This document shows positions 13,601 through 26,878 of a DNA stretch of 64,000 nucleotides, one piece after another. Where the stretch lies: assembly GCA_005281725.1 (NCBI GenBank), contig SSBO01000012.1, positions 12,423,153 through 12,487,152 on the forward strand, written 5' to 3'. Origin of the DNA: Wuchereria bancrofti (lineage: Eukaryota > Nematoda > Chromadorea > Rhabditida > Onchocercidae). A model generated the notes under the pieces. It did no database searches and had not been told where the DNA came from. It worked only from the letters and a program-made list of their open reading frames with translations. Positions within the stretch are counted from its first letter, which is position 1. Each line of letters starts with the position of its first letter. The position numbers and the translations under genes are program-made.

Positions 13601-15575
13601 TGGTATGAGCATTGATAATAATGGTAACATTATGCCTCTTATAATACTGCGATTTCGGTGATCTTTTACAATTGCAGGAAATAAAAAAGGCGAAATTATT
13701 ACGGCTCATTTTAATTTTATTATTTATCAAAATTTTATCCAAAAAAATATTCGTTTAAAAAATTTTCAAAAAAATTTATGAAAAAGTTACAGTTTCCAAA
13801 TATTTTTATTGAGCAATAAAATTTCTTACTATGAATTAATTAGTGAAAGAAAAGTGGAAAAAAGGTAGGAAATCTTTTCTTTAGAAACATATAAACGAAC
13901 ATTTAAAATTACAAATCAAAGATTTGGTATCATTTGCATGGCAAATCAGTAATGGATTGGTAAGTTTATGCTTTATAAGGAGTCGATTTTTTTCTTACAA
14001 AATTACAAGTTAAATGTATTATTATATTAGGTGAAAAAATAAATAAGTTGAAAGAAAAAATTTAGCTAAAAATTAATTTTAGTAAAATATCATCAGTGTG
14101 CCAATGATTCCATTTGCTCTTTTCTATATGTTTTGGAAAATAAAGATATAATTGACTAATTTATGTTTACGTCTAATACGAATTATAGTTTCACGTTATA
14201 TAGAAACATTTGAAAAGTATAGGATGCGTATATCGTGACGTAGCTGTACGTAACATATTTCTCAACGCTGCAAATATTTGTAAGATTAGCTTTTTTCTTC
14301 GTGTAATTTAATTAATGTAGTCAATAGTCAAAACATCTACCCGTCTACTTGTAATTATTTTTTAATGAAATATTACTAACATAATAGTACCGTTACTGCT
14401 AGCATCTAGATGACACAGTAAATATGAAATGAAATTGACAATGCGAAACAGTTTGACATTTGCGCTTGATACTTTAACCACTGCATTATTTAGCTGGAAC
14501 GTTTCTTTTAGAAACTTAATAGATTCTCACGATCATATGTAAATTTCTGCTTATTTACTTTTGATTTCATTTATTTCTATATTCATTTACTTATTTCTAT
14601 TTTCCTATTTCAATTAAAGTTATGATTGCATATGCTATTTGCATAATCTGCCAAACATTCTAAGTTTATTTATTGTCCACAAAATTTTATAAAGTTTATA
14701 AGACATACATTTTGTATTTTTGATAGAAGAAAAGAAGAAAAAACATTTCATGAGGCAGTCCGGTACATCAAATCAAAACATTAAAATAATCATCTCTCGT
14801 GCTGTGCTTTGTTTTCTTTTTTTTCAATTTTAATTGTTATGTTTTTTTTATAATTTTTAATTTTAGTCATTTTCACTAGTTTGTTTTACTTTATTATCAT
14901 TTTATTAAAGCTTTATTGAAAATTTTGAAATTCATAAATTTATTAAACGACTGAAAAAAGAAAACCAAATGTTAAAAGCAGAAATTTAAAAAGTGCACTA
15001 TGACACATTAAAACCAAAAGAAAAAAATCGTTGTTAAGTAATTTTATAATTTTATTCTTTAAATTAACAAATTTATTAATTAAACAAATTTAAAAAATTA
15101 TTTTTTTATTTTTTACAGATAGCTGATCTTGTCGATTATCCGATTCGTTTCTTTATACAGGTCGTAGTGGAAGATTACCGCTAAAGTGGATGGCGCTGGA
15201 ATCATTACGATCATATGAATATTAACCGATGTGTATGTAATTACAGTATTCTTAATTCATTTAATTTTAAGTCATTTTGTTTGAAATCATTATAATATTT
15301 GGTTTTTGCATTATGTAAAATTGGGAAGGAAATTACTGCTACTGAAAAATAATACCTATAATGTGGGCAAATTAAAATGGAATTATTACTTGCACAACCT
15401 TAACTCATCTCTTCTAATTTTAAATGGTCTTATGGCACACTACTTTACGAGATATTTTCACTTAGTGAAGTATCTTATGCACTTTTGCAAATAACCGAAA
15501 TTCTTGATTTCCTAAATTCAGGTGCTCGTCTTAGCCAACATTGTATTGCCCAATTAATATGTTCGTTTTCTTTCT
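10695..15575 (+). pseudogene. Receptor tyrosine kinase pseudogene (nematode KIN-16-like)
   Basis: The pieces occur in receptor-kinase order. 10780-10837 is an ectodomain-like exon. 11361-11449 holds a transmembrane segment (FGIGLSLLILLLIILIALLY) ending in a stop just after REWFR. 12162-12249 has the glycine loop LGSGAFRNVYKG. 12878-13008 has the lysine segment YAGKMLPSIADAHADFIQ. 13548-13677 reads EIKFMKSLKYHPHLINMLG. 13885-13959 reads DLVSFAWQISNGL. 14204-14279 has the catalytic loop as YRDVAVRN instead of HRDLAARN. Near 15170 is GRLPLKWMALESL, and from about 15424 WSYGTLLYEIFSLSEV and SGARLSQ. Lesions include the stop after the membrane segment, a frameshift near 13650 where EYCDFGDLL should be, a stop after LRSYEY, loss of the DFG region, and an unusable splice phase at 14280. 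Retained introns mean this is a decayed gene, not a retrocopy. The family assignment is from memory of C. elegans KIN-15/16-type receptors. Confidence 0.8.
11310..11575. repeat. ~33-bp direct repeats flanking the membrane exon
   Basis: The motif AAGACAACAAGCACTCA, extended to about 33 bp, occurs near 11310-11342 and again near 11543-11575 with one mismatch. The two copies bracket the transmembrane exon of the pseudogene, about 233 bp apart. Confidence 0.6.
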
Positions 15576-15699
15576 TTTTTCTTCCCTTTTATTTTATCGT
15601 TTGCTATTACTAATCTAATTTTGAAAATTCCAAATAATTTACTTCCATGAAAACTTTACCATCCATTAATCATTTTTCTTTTATCTCCTGCCAATATTG

Positions 15700-15701
<2 letters not shown>

Positions 15702-15731
<30 letters not shown>
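15702..15731. repeat. (AAT)n microsatellite
   Basis: About nine to ten uninterrupted AAT/ATA triplets in otherwise AT-rich DNA between the kinase pseudogene and the next gene. The rest of 15576-16237 shows no gene. Confidence 0.8.
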
Positions 15732-15734
<3 letters not shown>

Positions 15735-16237
15735 CAGCGAAATAACAATAGCAATGATAATTAATGATCACAATGATAATTATAAATTTTTACGCCACAT
15801 TTTTATTTAAGCTAAACTAACAAAAGTATCAATAATGCTATATTCAAAAAAAGGCTGCAAAAAAAAGAAAATTAGAAACTAATAAAATGATAGAAATAAA
15901 TAAAAAGATCTGGATAAATCGGATGACTTCAGATTTCTTATAACAAATAACTTTTGTATTCATTAAATGTTTACTTATCACAGTTTATCACATTTCAATT
16001 CACCGAAAGAAAATAAAATGTGCAAAAAATTATGCAGTTTGATTAATGCTTCAACATGAACGAATGAACAATTTCTAAAATTTAAAAGTATACTAATATT
16101 GCAAAGATATTGAAGATTATATATTATTTGGTGTTGGTAACAGCAATCTTGATGGTCGATTACTTAAATTTACTTAAATTGACAACAACAACTACTTTTT
16201 TCTATTTAGCACGAAAAAAATCACAATTTTTTAATGT

Positions 16238-16849
16238 TCATTCTACAGCAACAAAATTCCAATTACATTGTAAACCGACAATAACAATAATACCCACAGT
16301 AATAACGCCAAGTATAGCAGTACCAGCAAAATAAACGTAAAGAATTGGCGTACATTCACGATCCAACGTCAAACTTATCCACTCTTGAAATCCCAATCGT
16401 TGTTCCTGCAATATTATTTATCAAATCATTTCATTCGTACTTGCTGAAATAACACACATAAAATGACGTTATTCGTTTTCAAACAGAAAATAAATTTTCC
16501 CAATTATTGCAGTAATCAACTTTAATAATTATTAATTGAATAAAATTGTTCAATTATAATTGATAATTCTTCAAAAATATCAGCTTTTGTCGTTTTTTCA
16601 ACATCTTTTGCTTATATTAATTAGAAAGTTAAATGATGCATGAAATTGAGCCTAAATTCTAGTTACTCTAATTTTTTATTGCTTTATAAAAAAAAGAAAA
16701 CAAACTAAGAATACCTGTCCAACCACATCTGATCCTACAGTTTCAAAATCTAATGTTTGTATCGCTTTCTTGATATTTTTACTATCAGGAAGAGGTGGAG
16801 GAGGCGTAGGAGTCATTGAATAAAGCGGTGTTTGCGCATTAGCACCCAT
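16238..16849 (-). CDS. Small single-pass membrane protein, 100 aa, unidentified
   Basis: A complete two-exon gene: exon 1 is 16849-16715 (45 codons, from ATG) and exon 2 is 16405-16238 (55 codons plus TGA). The intron is GT-AG in phase 0 (CAG|GTATTC, ATTGCAG). Residues 1-45 are hydrophilic with a proline run (MTPTPPPPLPDSKNIKK). Residues 46-65 are amphipathic. One strongly hydrophobic segment, about residues 68-90 (PILYVYFAGTAILGVI, TVGIIVIVGL), is followed by only about ten residues ending FVAVE. That arrangement suggests a tail-anchored or C-terminally anchored protein facing the cytosol. The proline run could be an SH3 or WW ligand. I do not recognise the family. It is flanked by the receptor kinase pseudogene and by unmerged contig overlaps, so context does not help. 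Clean phase and composition make it a likely real gene. Confidence 0.7.
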
Positions 16850-16982
16850 TTTTGACGTCTTAGAATATCACACAACTGATAATTATCGTTATCAAATTTT
16901 GTTATATCCTGAAAAATCCTAAAATGTGTTGAAATTTTATTTTTTGCTATTATATATTTTTTATATCTTCATATTATCATAG

Positions 16983-17785
16983 GTTGAATATTGACCAGTA
17001 ATAATTAATACCAAATAATACAATGTTTTTTTATTTTTCTATTTTCTTTTTGGAAGAATTATTGTTGATTAATAATAAGTATCTAAAAAACAATTAGGAA
17101 TAATTTTTATATAAATAAGGAAATGAAATAATTGACTAATTATGCTCTTCATGTTCAGTTCCCAATATATTAATAGAAATTGCACACCTGAGAAGTATGC
17201 AAATATATTAGTGAAATAACTTAACAGGATATGATATGAAACAATAAGTGAATTATTTCATTTCCTTATTTATATAAAAAATATTTCTAATTAGATATAT
17301 TAATATGAAAAAAAATGGATGAAAGTATAAATAAATAAGTTAAATAATGTTTGCATACTATGAAATTAAACTTAATGGGTACTNGTTGAATATTGACCAG
17401 TAATAATTAATACCAAATAATACAATGTTTTTTTATTTTTCTATTTTCTTTTTGGAAGAATTATTGTTGATTAATAATAAGTATCTAAAAAACAATTAGG
17501 AATAATTTTTATATAAATAAGGAAATGAAATAATTGACTAATTATGCTCTTCATGTTCAGTTCCCAATATATTAATAGAAATTGCACACCTGAGAAGTAT
17601 GCAAATATATTAGTGAAATAACTTAACAGGATATGATATGAAACAATAAGTGAATTATTTCATTTCCTTATTTATATAAAAAATATTTCTAATTAGATAT
17701 ATTAATATGAAAAAAAATGGATGAAAGTATAAATAAATAAGTTAAATAATGTTTGCATACTATGAAATTAAACTTAATGGGTACT
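16983..17785. repeat. Direct 401-bp copies flanking a single N (17384)
   Basis: 16983-17383 and 17385-17785 appear identical across one N. About 390 bp of the same sequence appears a third time at 18986-19377, because the next overlap starts in the same place. This is probably an unmerged contig overlap. Within each copy an inverted AT-rich motif (AAGGAAATGAAATAATT and its complement) lies about 100 bp apart. Confidence 0.85.
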
Positions 17786-20576
17786 ACTAAATAATAATTA
17801 GGTGTAATTAGGTCATTCGAAACAAAACGAATAAACCAAATGTAATAGTTTCGCTGGAAATTCCCATCTGATAGTATTCATTCAGTAATAATCAAATTTG
17901 TATTTCTTTCACATCTACTAAATTAACATCGATATGTAACACTAAGTAACATTTGATTTAAATAATAATAAATCGGCGTAACACTACACTTTTTCCTCTT
18001 ATTTTATCAATTAAGCAAATTTTCAATGAAAAAAATTGTACAGAAGGAAGTAATGAAACCACCAGCCTTGAAAATAAACTATGTTTACAATGATGTTAAT
18101 TACTGCTTTGCTTTTTTTCTTTTCCTAATGAAAAAAGTTAAATTTGATAGGGAAAAAATGCTTCAACTTTTCACCCATCATTTGTTAAGATAAAGAAATA
18201 AGGGATGAAAAAAAAATTTTCTTTAAATTTTCATATTGGTACTAAAATAGTTCCCATGGTACATTTAAATAAATTAACGATAGTTATTAGTCTCCTTAGT
18301 TTTTATATCGCACAATTTTATATTCCTATAATTTCTGCATCTTACAAATACATCCCATTTTTCCAGTATTTCCTTTTAATTATATCTTTAACTTACTCCT
18401 ATCTCATTTCACACCTCCAAAAGAAAACAGTATGAATTTTAAAACCGGTTTATGTCATTTGAAAAGCTGGTACAAAAACATAATTGATAAAATTAAACAG
18501 AATAGCTCAAATTTAACATTATTCCTTCCATTTAAGAAATATAGTTTTGGCACTTACCTGTACCATTTGGCTAATAATTCATGTCCATATCCATATACAC
18601 TACCCGAAATTATTAGCTTCATCTGCCATTGGGAATATCCAAAATTGAAAATAGTTTATAACGATACTACTGAGCAAGAAATTTTACTATTAGAGTATAT
18701 TTTCACCCAATATATATTTTTTTTTGTAATTTTTTGTAATTTCTGATATATTTTGTAAATTTACCAATTAGTTTTGGGATTATTATATAAATATTTCGAG
18801 TGATTAATTGAAATAAATTTATAAAGAAAAAAAGTTGCGAATTTCAACTCAATAAAATGTACAACAAAATGTGTTATATCATTTATAAGTGAAAATGTCG
18901 TCATGTTTTTCTTCAAAAAAAAAATGGAAAATTTGTATGAACAGCGATGCATTTTAATATACATACAACCACAGTTATGAGAAANTGACCAGTAATAATT
19001 AATACCAAATAATACAATGTTTTTTTATTTTTCTATTTTCTTTTTGGAAGAATTATTGTTGATTAATAATAAGTATCTAAAAAACAATTAGGAATAATTT
19101 TTATATAAATAAGGAAATGAAATAATTGACTAATTATGCTCTTCATGTTCAGTTCCCAATATATTAATAGAAATTGCACACCTGAGAAGTATGCAAATAT
19201 ATTAGTGAAATAACTTAACAGGATATGATATGAAACAATAAGTGAATTATTTCATTTCCTTATTTATATAAAAAATATTTCTAATTAGATATATTAATAT
19301 GAAAAAAAATGGATGAAAGTATAAATAAATAAGTTAAATAATGTTTGCATACTATGAAATTAAACTTAATGGGTACTACTAAATAATAATTAGGTGTAAT
19401 TAGGTCATTCGAAACAAAACGAATAAACCAAATGTAATAGTTTCGCTGGAAATTCCCATCTGATAGTATTCATTCAGTAATAATCAAATTTGTATTTCTT
19501 TCACATCTACTAAATTAACATCGATATGTAACACTAAGTAACATTTGATTTAAATAATAATAAATCGGCGTAACACTACACTTTTTCCTCTTATTTTATC
19601 AATTAAGCAAATTTTCAATGAAAAAAATTGTACAGAAGGAAGTAATGAAACCACCAGCCTTGAAAATAAACTATGTTTACAATGATGTTAATTACTGCTT
19701 TGCTTTTTTTCTTTTCCTAATGAAAAAAGTTAAATTTGATAGGGAAAAAATGCTTCAACTTTTCACCCATCATTTGTTAAGATAAAGAAATAAGGGATGA
19801 AAAAAAAATTTTCTTTAAATTTTCATATTGGTACTAAAATAGTTCCCATGGTACATTTAAATAAATTAACGATAGTTATTAGTCTCCTTAGTTTTTATAT
19901 CGCACAATTTTATATTCCTATAATTTCTGCATCTTACAAATACATCCCATTTTTCCAGTATTTCCTTTTAATTATATCTTTAACTTACTCCTATCTCATT
20001 TCACACCTCCAAAAGAAAACAGTATGAATTTTAAAACCGGTTTATGTCATTTGAAAAGCTGGTACAAAAACATAATTGATAAAATTAAACAGAATAGCTC
20101 AAATTTAACATTATTCCTTCCATTTAAGAAATATAGTTTTGGCACTTACCTGTACCATTTGGCTAATAATTCATGTCCATATCCATATACACTACCCGAA
20201 ATTATTAGCTTCATCTGCCATTGGGAATATCCAAAATTGAAAATAGTTTATAACGATACTACTGAGCAAGAAATTTTACTATTAGAGTATATTTTCACCC
20301 AATATATATTTTTTTTTGTAATTTTTTGTAATTTCTGATATATTTTGTAAATTTACCAATTAGTTTTGGGATTATTATATAAATATTTCGAGTGATTAAT
20401 TGAAATAAATTTATAAAGAAAAAAAGTTGCGAATTTCAACTCAATAAAATGTACAACAAAATGTGTTATATCATTTATAAGTGAAAATGTCGTCATGTTT
20501 TTCTTCAAAAAAAAAATGGAAAATTTGTATGAACAGCGATGCATTTTAATATACATACAACCACAGTTATGAGAAA
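17394..20576. repeat. Direct 1591-bp copies flanking a single N (18985)
   Basis: 17394-18984 and 18986-20576 match from end to end, including identical 76-, 104- and 67-codon frames in each copy. This is a probable unmerged contig overlap. Those frames are AT-rich, with no recognised domain and no splice support on the plus strand. A weak minus-strand exon candidate inside is described among the findings. Confidence 0.85.
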
Positions 20577-21040
20577 ATTCGACTTGGGTACTAGTGGCAA
20601 AGCAAGATCAGATGACAACACTTAAAATATTCAAGGAGAAAGATAAAATATAGCTATGCTTCATAAGATGTTAACCAACGAAGCTTACCTTCATGTTTTA
20701 AATTTTAAACAAGTTAAGAAAAAAATCAAACAGCTTGTTTATATGATCAAAACTGTGAAGAATCTGCGAAAGATACTTTGCATTAAATAATAATCAAACA
20801 ATCATCCCTAATGGAACAAATATACTATAAACAAATTAAAAAACATACAACAATGATAAAAAAAGGATGAAAGAAAAGAGACATGAAATCAAACTTCCAC
20901 ATATTAACAATAAAGCAAATGAGAAGAGATTAAGTTTATAAGTACAATATCGAAAAAAGTTTATGCTCTAATGGTTAAATAATAGATGCATGATCTCAGA
21001 ACCATCTTAACAAATTTTTCATTTCTTAACCCACCAAGTA
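20577..21040. other. Intergenic DNA without a supported gene
   Basis: A-rich sequence between the repeated block and the ACK duplicate. A minus-strand ATGAAG|GTAAGC near 20685-20700 resembles a tiny first exon, but no following exon could be tied to it. Confidence 0.35.
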
Positions 21041-24000
21041 AGATTAATAACAGTTCTAATATCGCCAAAAAGAATCTATACAACATCGGCCACCGGTAAA
21101 TTTCTTTAAAATTCAAAAAATAGGCGACTTTTGAAATTTAAACTTAATTCGCTTACTAAAATTTAAACATTCTTAGAATTCATGTGCTTTTGCAATCCAT
21201 TCACCGATCGATAGACTGCAAAAAATTCATATCGCAAAAGACAAAATAACAAGAGAGATATACAACTTATAAATCAATCTGTGTTACATACCTATTACGT
21301 TTAAGTAGTCAAAGTAGTAAAGTAATACAATAATGAGTGGTACAGGGTGAAATATACGTAAAAAAATTGCTTGAACCACTAAAAAATAGCTAACCGTAAA
21401 ATAATAAGCAATGAAAATTGGAAATTAAATTATGCTTTCAAATGGTTTAGAGCAAAAACTTGCAGAGGGAGAGGCAGAGTGGATGATTATCCAGAAAAGA
21501 AATATCAAAGGGATCTTCCCGAAACTTACCTTGAACTAATAAAAATCTTTTTCTGTTCGGTGACTCCTTTTTGAAATGTTTTCTATATGTCACCATAAAC
21601 ACCTTCCATATAAACTGATGACTGAATCGGGTCCAACTATGTGAATATTTAAATAAGTAGTACGCCCATAGTGATAAATAGTATATATATGAGTTTTCTT
21701 AAACAAAATTCCACATAGAAAACTTTGAATCTCCTGCAACAAAACCTAAATAAGGCAAGAATCAGACGGATAAAAATGAAAAAAAATGAAAAATAAAATC
21801 ATCAGTTTGAACAATGACGTATACTATAACAAACAAAGAAAAGACATAGGGTATTGACAATTTAAAAAAAAAACTGGAAAAATTACGCCTAACAGGTTCT
21901 GTCACAAGAAATACATGGCATCTACTGAAAGCTCTTCAAAATATTATAGAATTTCATAAGCTTCAGATTATAAGATAAAAACAATATAAAGATCCTCAAA
22001 ATCCGTCGTTTCAAAACTTCCAATGACATCTTTACGAAAGACAGGACATTCCTTAACTATGCAATATATCATGATATTAATGCTGCTGCTGCCGCATTAA
22101 GATCCCATCGACAATCTTCTAATGCACTGCTTACTTGACCTCTATCTTGCGCTACACCCATCGATAACAATTCTTCGATTTTTAATTCATTTACGGCTTT
22201 TTCAATGTTATTATTATATCGTTGAAGTCTTATTGCACTTCGCCGTCTACTGCAAAGAAAAAAGAAAATGCAGTTGAACAGGAATTAAGGCTAACTAGTA
22301 AATGACTTGAGTAGAATGGTTCTATTATATATATATATGGATTTTATGATTGGCATGAACCACATATACAATAATTACCTGTCATCAAACTATAAAACAG
22401 TTTTGATCCAACAGTAGTACATAACTAACAATTCAACATTATCTGTACTAATCCAGCTGCTAAAATAATTTGATACTTCGCTCTACCTAAATATTTTTAC
22501 TTCACTGTGAAACGTACTAAAGACAGAAGAATCTTCAGAAGAAAGATTTACTTACTCCGCAATATCCTTTGTTTTGAAGAATTCACAACAGAACTGTTGC
22601 TTACATATCGCGAAGGAAGGGATGCTTCATTTGCCATCGGTTCACTCAAATTTAATTGAACATCTAAGATAAATCACACTTCAAGAAAAGAAAGAACAAC
22701 GAAAAGTACAGGCAAAAATATGTGAAGAACAGGCAAAATATATTGAAAGTTCTGAAAAGCTCATAATTTTAAATGTTTCTTCACTATTAATAAATTAGTC
22801 TGGACAATTGTCAGAAATTTCTCTTCCACTGTTTTAAGAGATTGCAGTGATGGCTGTACTGTAATATCAGTGCCAAAAAATGATGACTGATGTGGCTGTA
22901 CTGTAATATCAGTGCCAAAAAATGATGACTGATGTATTTGGCTGGAAAAAATGAATTTGAAAAATTAATTCTTAAGCTACAAAATATTGTCATACAACTC
23001 TTAGTTCCTAATAAAACTTCGGCTCTAGGAAGCACCATATTTAATCAAAAACCTAAATTTGAAATTTTATTTCTATTATTCTTTTCCAATGAAACTTATA
23101 TATGATACTGAAATTGGATAAAAAAAAGTAGAGTAGCAACGGTTTTTAATTTTACTATCTTATGAAAAAGTTTATTTTCAGAAAATGCTCAAAAAGCTAA
23201 AGCTTATGAAAAATGGAATACTGAAACAGAATGCGATCCATATTAAATATATTTTAATATATCACACTATCACATGCAAGTAAAAGTTCTTTCACAAAAA
23301 TTACCAAAAGACTGACCGACGGATTGTGGATGCATTACGTCCTTGAAAGAATAAAAATTTGATGTTGAAGATAACAGTAAAAATTTCGTCATATCTAAAA
23401 CTCATTGATATCCGCAGAGGTCAGATAACCTTAGGATTATTAGTTTTTTTACTATTTCTATTCGCATAAGTTATCCATAACTAAAAGCTATCGCATAAGG
23501 GAAAACATATTAAATTATATCCGCAACCTAAGTTCGGATGAGAAATCATCACTAGTGAATGACAAATAGATTCCTCTTCCCTCAAAATAGGATTTTTTAG
23601 GTATATATCATCGATGTAATCTGGTTGACCCCAAGATTGTTCTGCATTTATATCACCACGTCCAGCATGTATAAGTGATCCTACAAACTGTCCAAATTAA
23701 GAAAAATTTAATGAAAGAAATCCATAAAGCAAAACACAGACATATATTCAATAGTAGAATAAAACCATCTTAAATCAAGTAAAAATCTATTGAACCTCGT
23801 ACTGGTTTAGAAATATAAGTATCTATCCGATTTTGTTGCTGCAGTGGATTAATTATCTGTTCAGCATTTCTAGCTTCACTAGGTTCATTTCGCAAATGTA
23901 CCGATGAATGATTGAATGAACCAAATTTTCGCGTTCTTATATTCTGTCCGCACCAAATCAAACCACTAATGAAATAAAGCGTTCGTATACAAGGATGTTG

Positions 24001-26878
24001 CTATATCTATTCCTGGTAATTTAAATCATATTCAGTAAATTTATAGAATCAAGTAAGTAACTTATACATATATTCCTCTTCGCTTAACAGATCTTTTGTT
24101 GAAATATCAATATTTTTGAAATATCAATAACCATAGCTGCAGATAAATCCAAAATGAGAAAAGTAACATCTATAATTCATCGTTAAATACGACTGATAAA
24201 GAAAAATGAAATAAAGTAGTACCTTCCATGAATGATGATAACAAGATTATTAACAATCAGCTCTAAGTCAATATTCCGTGGTGGAGTAGAGGTTTCACAG
24301 CATTCGCTACCATAAACATTATCTAAATATATTTGGGTGTATTTGCAAACTTATATTAATTCAGATCAAAAATATTTTTTTGATAATGATTGCACTCTTA
24401 GTTATTTTTTTTTTGCAGGTAAAGGAAAAGTCTATTCGTTAATGCGATACATAACTCCGATGTTTTGAACACGAAAATACAGCAAAAAAAAAATTTGCAA
24501 TTATTTTTCGCTACATGTCAATCAGCAAAGTTCACTACTCACGGTCATTTCATTTTTGCATAAAGAAAAATGTTTGGGAAGCACCTCGAAAAGACTTCCT
24601 TTTAAAACGTTAAATTTTGGCCTTAAATTTGCTTCCAACGACCAACATTTCGAGATAAAATCACACAGCTCATCGGAACATCGTTGTGGTTGCGGTAATT
24701 AAATCCTTACACTTAAAAAATAAATCATACTATTCTTCTAATTTGAATCAATATAACGAAAGTGCAGGGAGAGTTCAACCAAAAGTGCAAGGACTTAACA
24801 ATTTTTAAAATGTACTCCTTTTTCCTTGTCCAATTAATTATAAAAATGCACACATCCATAAAAGATCTATAACAAAAGAGAAAAGCATAAAAAAGCGTTT
24901 AGGTCAGCATTTAATCTTTTTTAATCATGTAATTGCTTAAAATAGTACCTCAGCCACGAAGACCAGCGCACGGTTCTTCGCCATAAGAAAACAGCTTTCA
25001 TAATGTTATACCAAAAGACCACATATCAGAAGCATGTGAAAACTGCCGATACCTCAGAGATTCTGGTGGGCACCTGGGAAGTTTGCGAAGGACAAACACA
25101 AATAATATTTCGTAAACTAAAAATACAACAAAGAATGAAAAATGTAATACTTCACTAAAAAAAGCTTTTATAGCTGAAAGTAGTACATTCCTAAGATAAA
25201 TCGAAGATATTCAAAAATAAATTTATCCTACATTACCAATGAGATCACCTTTCGTAAAACATTATAAACATCATTATCTTTAATCATATCTGGTAAACCT
25301 ACAGCCAAGGGAAAAAATAAAAATAAAAATTGGGAAATGTACCACGCAAATGGCACTTTTTTTTGTGTTGACAATTATGTAAAGTCTTTTCATATTCGCA
25401 TCAAACCAAAATCACAAATTTTAACAATCTGAAGAGAACAAAGGTCTGAATTCGACTTGGTTGTTCGTTTTATAACTCATTTAACTTAAACTAATTACTA
25501 ATAAGAGAGAAGACTCTAGGAAACATGTCAATCCTATTTTCTCTTAGGTAAAATTTCAACTCTCAAACTCAACCGTAACATCGAGCAAAAATGAATGCTT
25601 AAATGCGTCAATCACTTTCAAAAGAATTTCAGCATATCAATACGCCATCAGCAGATGACCTATCTTGAAATTAGACTTTCTTGGTAACCTAGATAAAGTT
25701 TAAACATATGCGCTCATTATTTGTTAACAAAACATTCCCTGCTGCAAGATCACGATGTACGCAATTCTTCGATTCCAAATGAGCCATACCCTGATTACAA
25801 CCTACAATCTATTCATAACAAACTATCAATATTTTTATGAATTCTTCTAAGCCAATAACACTATGGAGACAATATTTTACCTGCACAATTTGCTGTGCGT
25901 AATCAATCAACATTGAAACCAAGATTACAAGTTCTCGAGTTGATCGTAAATGAACAATCAGAGCACCATCATCACAAGATTCAACAATCTAAAATCAAAT
26001 GACTAAATTCTAGCACTTCAACTAAAAAAAAATGATCGATTCCTTAATCTATAACGAGTATCACTTAATTAAAATGATCAAAACATTGGCCGTGACATAA
26101 TTGAAATACGTGTTGTGCCATTATTATTAATGTCTCGTTTATTTAGAATCAAGAAGCAAAAAGTAAACAGCAAAAGTTTTACCATCACAGCTAGATTTGA
26201 AAAAAAAAAGTCCCATAGAGCTGAATTAAATTTGGATGCTTTAATTTTTGCATATTCGTAACTTCTCGCTGCAAATCTTCAATTATTTCTGGAGTTGGTA
26301 TAAAATTAATTCTAATTATGAAATTTTAACAGAGGACTTTTGCAGCAACATATACATAGTACGCTTAACAACCGCAAATGATCTTTCGCCCAACCGTTCC
26401 ATTAATTTTATCTGAAAAAATATTATTTGCTTAAATAATGTCCAGGATGACTCGTAAAATTCACCGAAATTAACAAAACGTATCTAACTGCAGACGAAAT
26501 GCCAGATAAGCTATTCAGATAAGTATACTATCATACCTATTTCTTCCAGTGTTTTGGAATAGGTTTACAGCTCAATTAATTGTTCAATTAATTTAACTTC
26601 AATTAGTTAGATACATTCAATCTAAGAAACATCAAAAATAGTTTTACACATCAAAAATAGCCATAATTAAAATTTCACATAATTAGAACCACTAAGTGAT
26701 CCTCGCAAAGAATACGGCAATGACAACTATGATAATATTACTGCATTTTGCATTTGATCTATTTATTACAAAAAGACTAACTAAATAAGTAGATTTTTTT
26801 AAGAAAAACTCCAGTTTAAACTTACTACCTATTGGATATCCTTATCCTTATCTCTTCCTTAATACTCAGCGAAGTACG
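21041..26878 (-). pseudogene. Broken duplicate of the ACK-family kinase gene
   Basis: This aligns in the same orientation with 38477-48648 but is diverged and shortened. The match stops inside exon 2 of the intact gene, so the N-terminal SAM-like exon and promoter are missing. Deletions remove material equivalent to about 40.06-40.50, 40.68-42.98, 43.2-44.03 and 44.6-45.23 kb, including most of the proline-rich exons. The glycine-loop/lysine exon is rearranged (26290-26350), so VAAKIL is lost. The catalytic loop is HRDLAAGN instead of HRDLAARN, and its exon donor GTATGT has become ATATGT (~25710). The DFG exon hits a stop directly after GLMRI through a short deletion (~25392). In the next exon the Trp codon of TLWELFSYG is TGA (~24990). 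The SH3-like exon (23.77-23.95 kb, GQNIRTRKFGSFN) and the UBA exon (22.08-22.25 kb) remain open. The kinase is dead. A fragment protein cannot be excluded, but no start is evident. Confidence 0.88.
22851..22934. repeat. 42-bp tandem duplication inside the ACK duplicate
   Basis: The unit TGGCTGTACTGTAATATCAG (first 20 of 42 bp) occurs at 22851-22892 and again at 22893-22934. The intact gene has one copy near 43085-43125. It is in-frame length (14 codons) and arose after the two gene copies separated. Confidence 0.85.
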
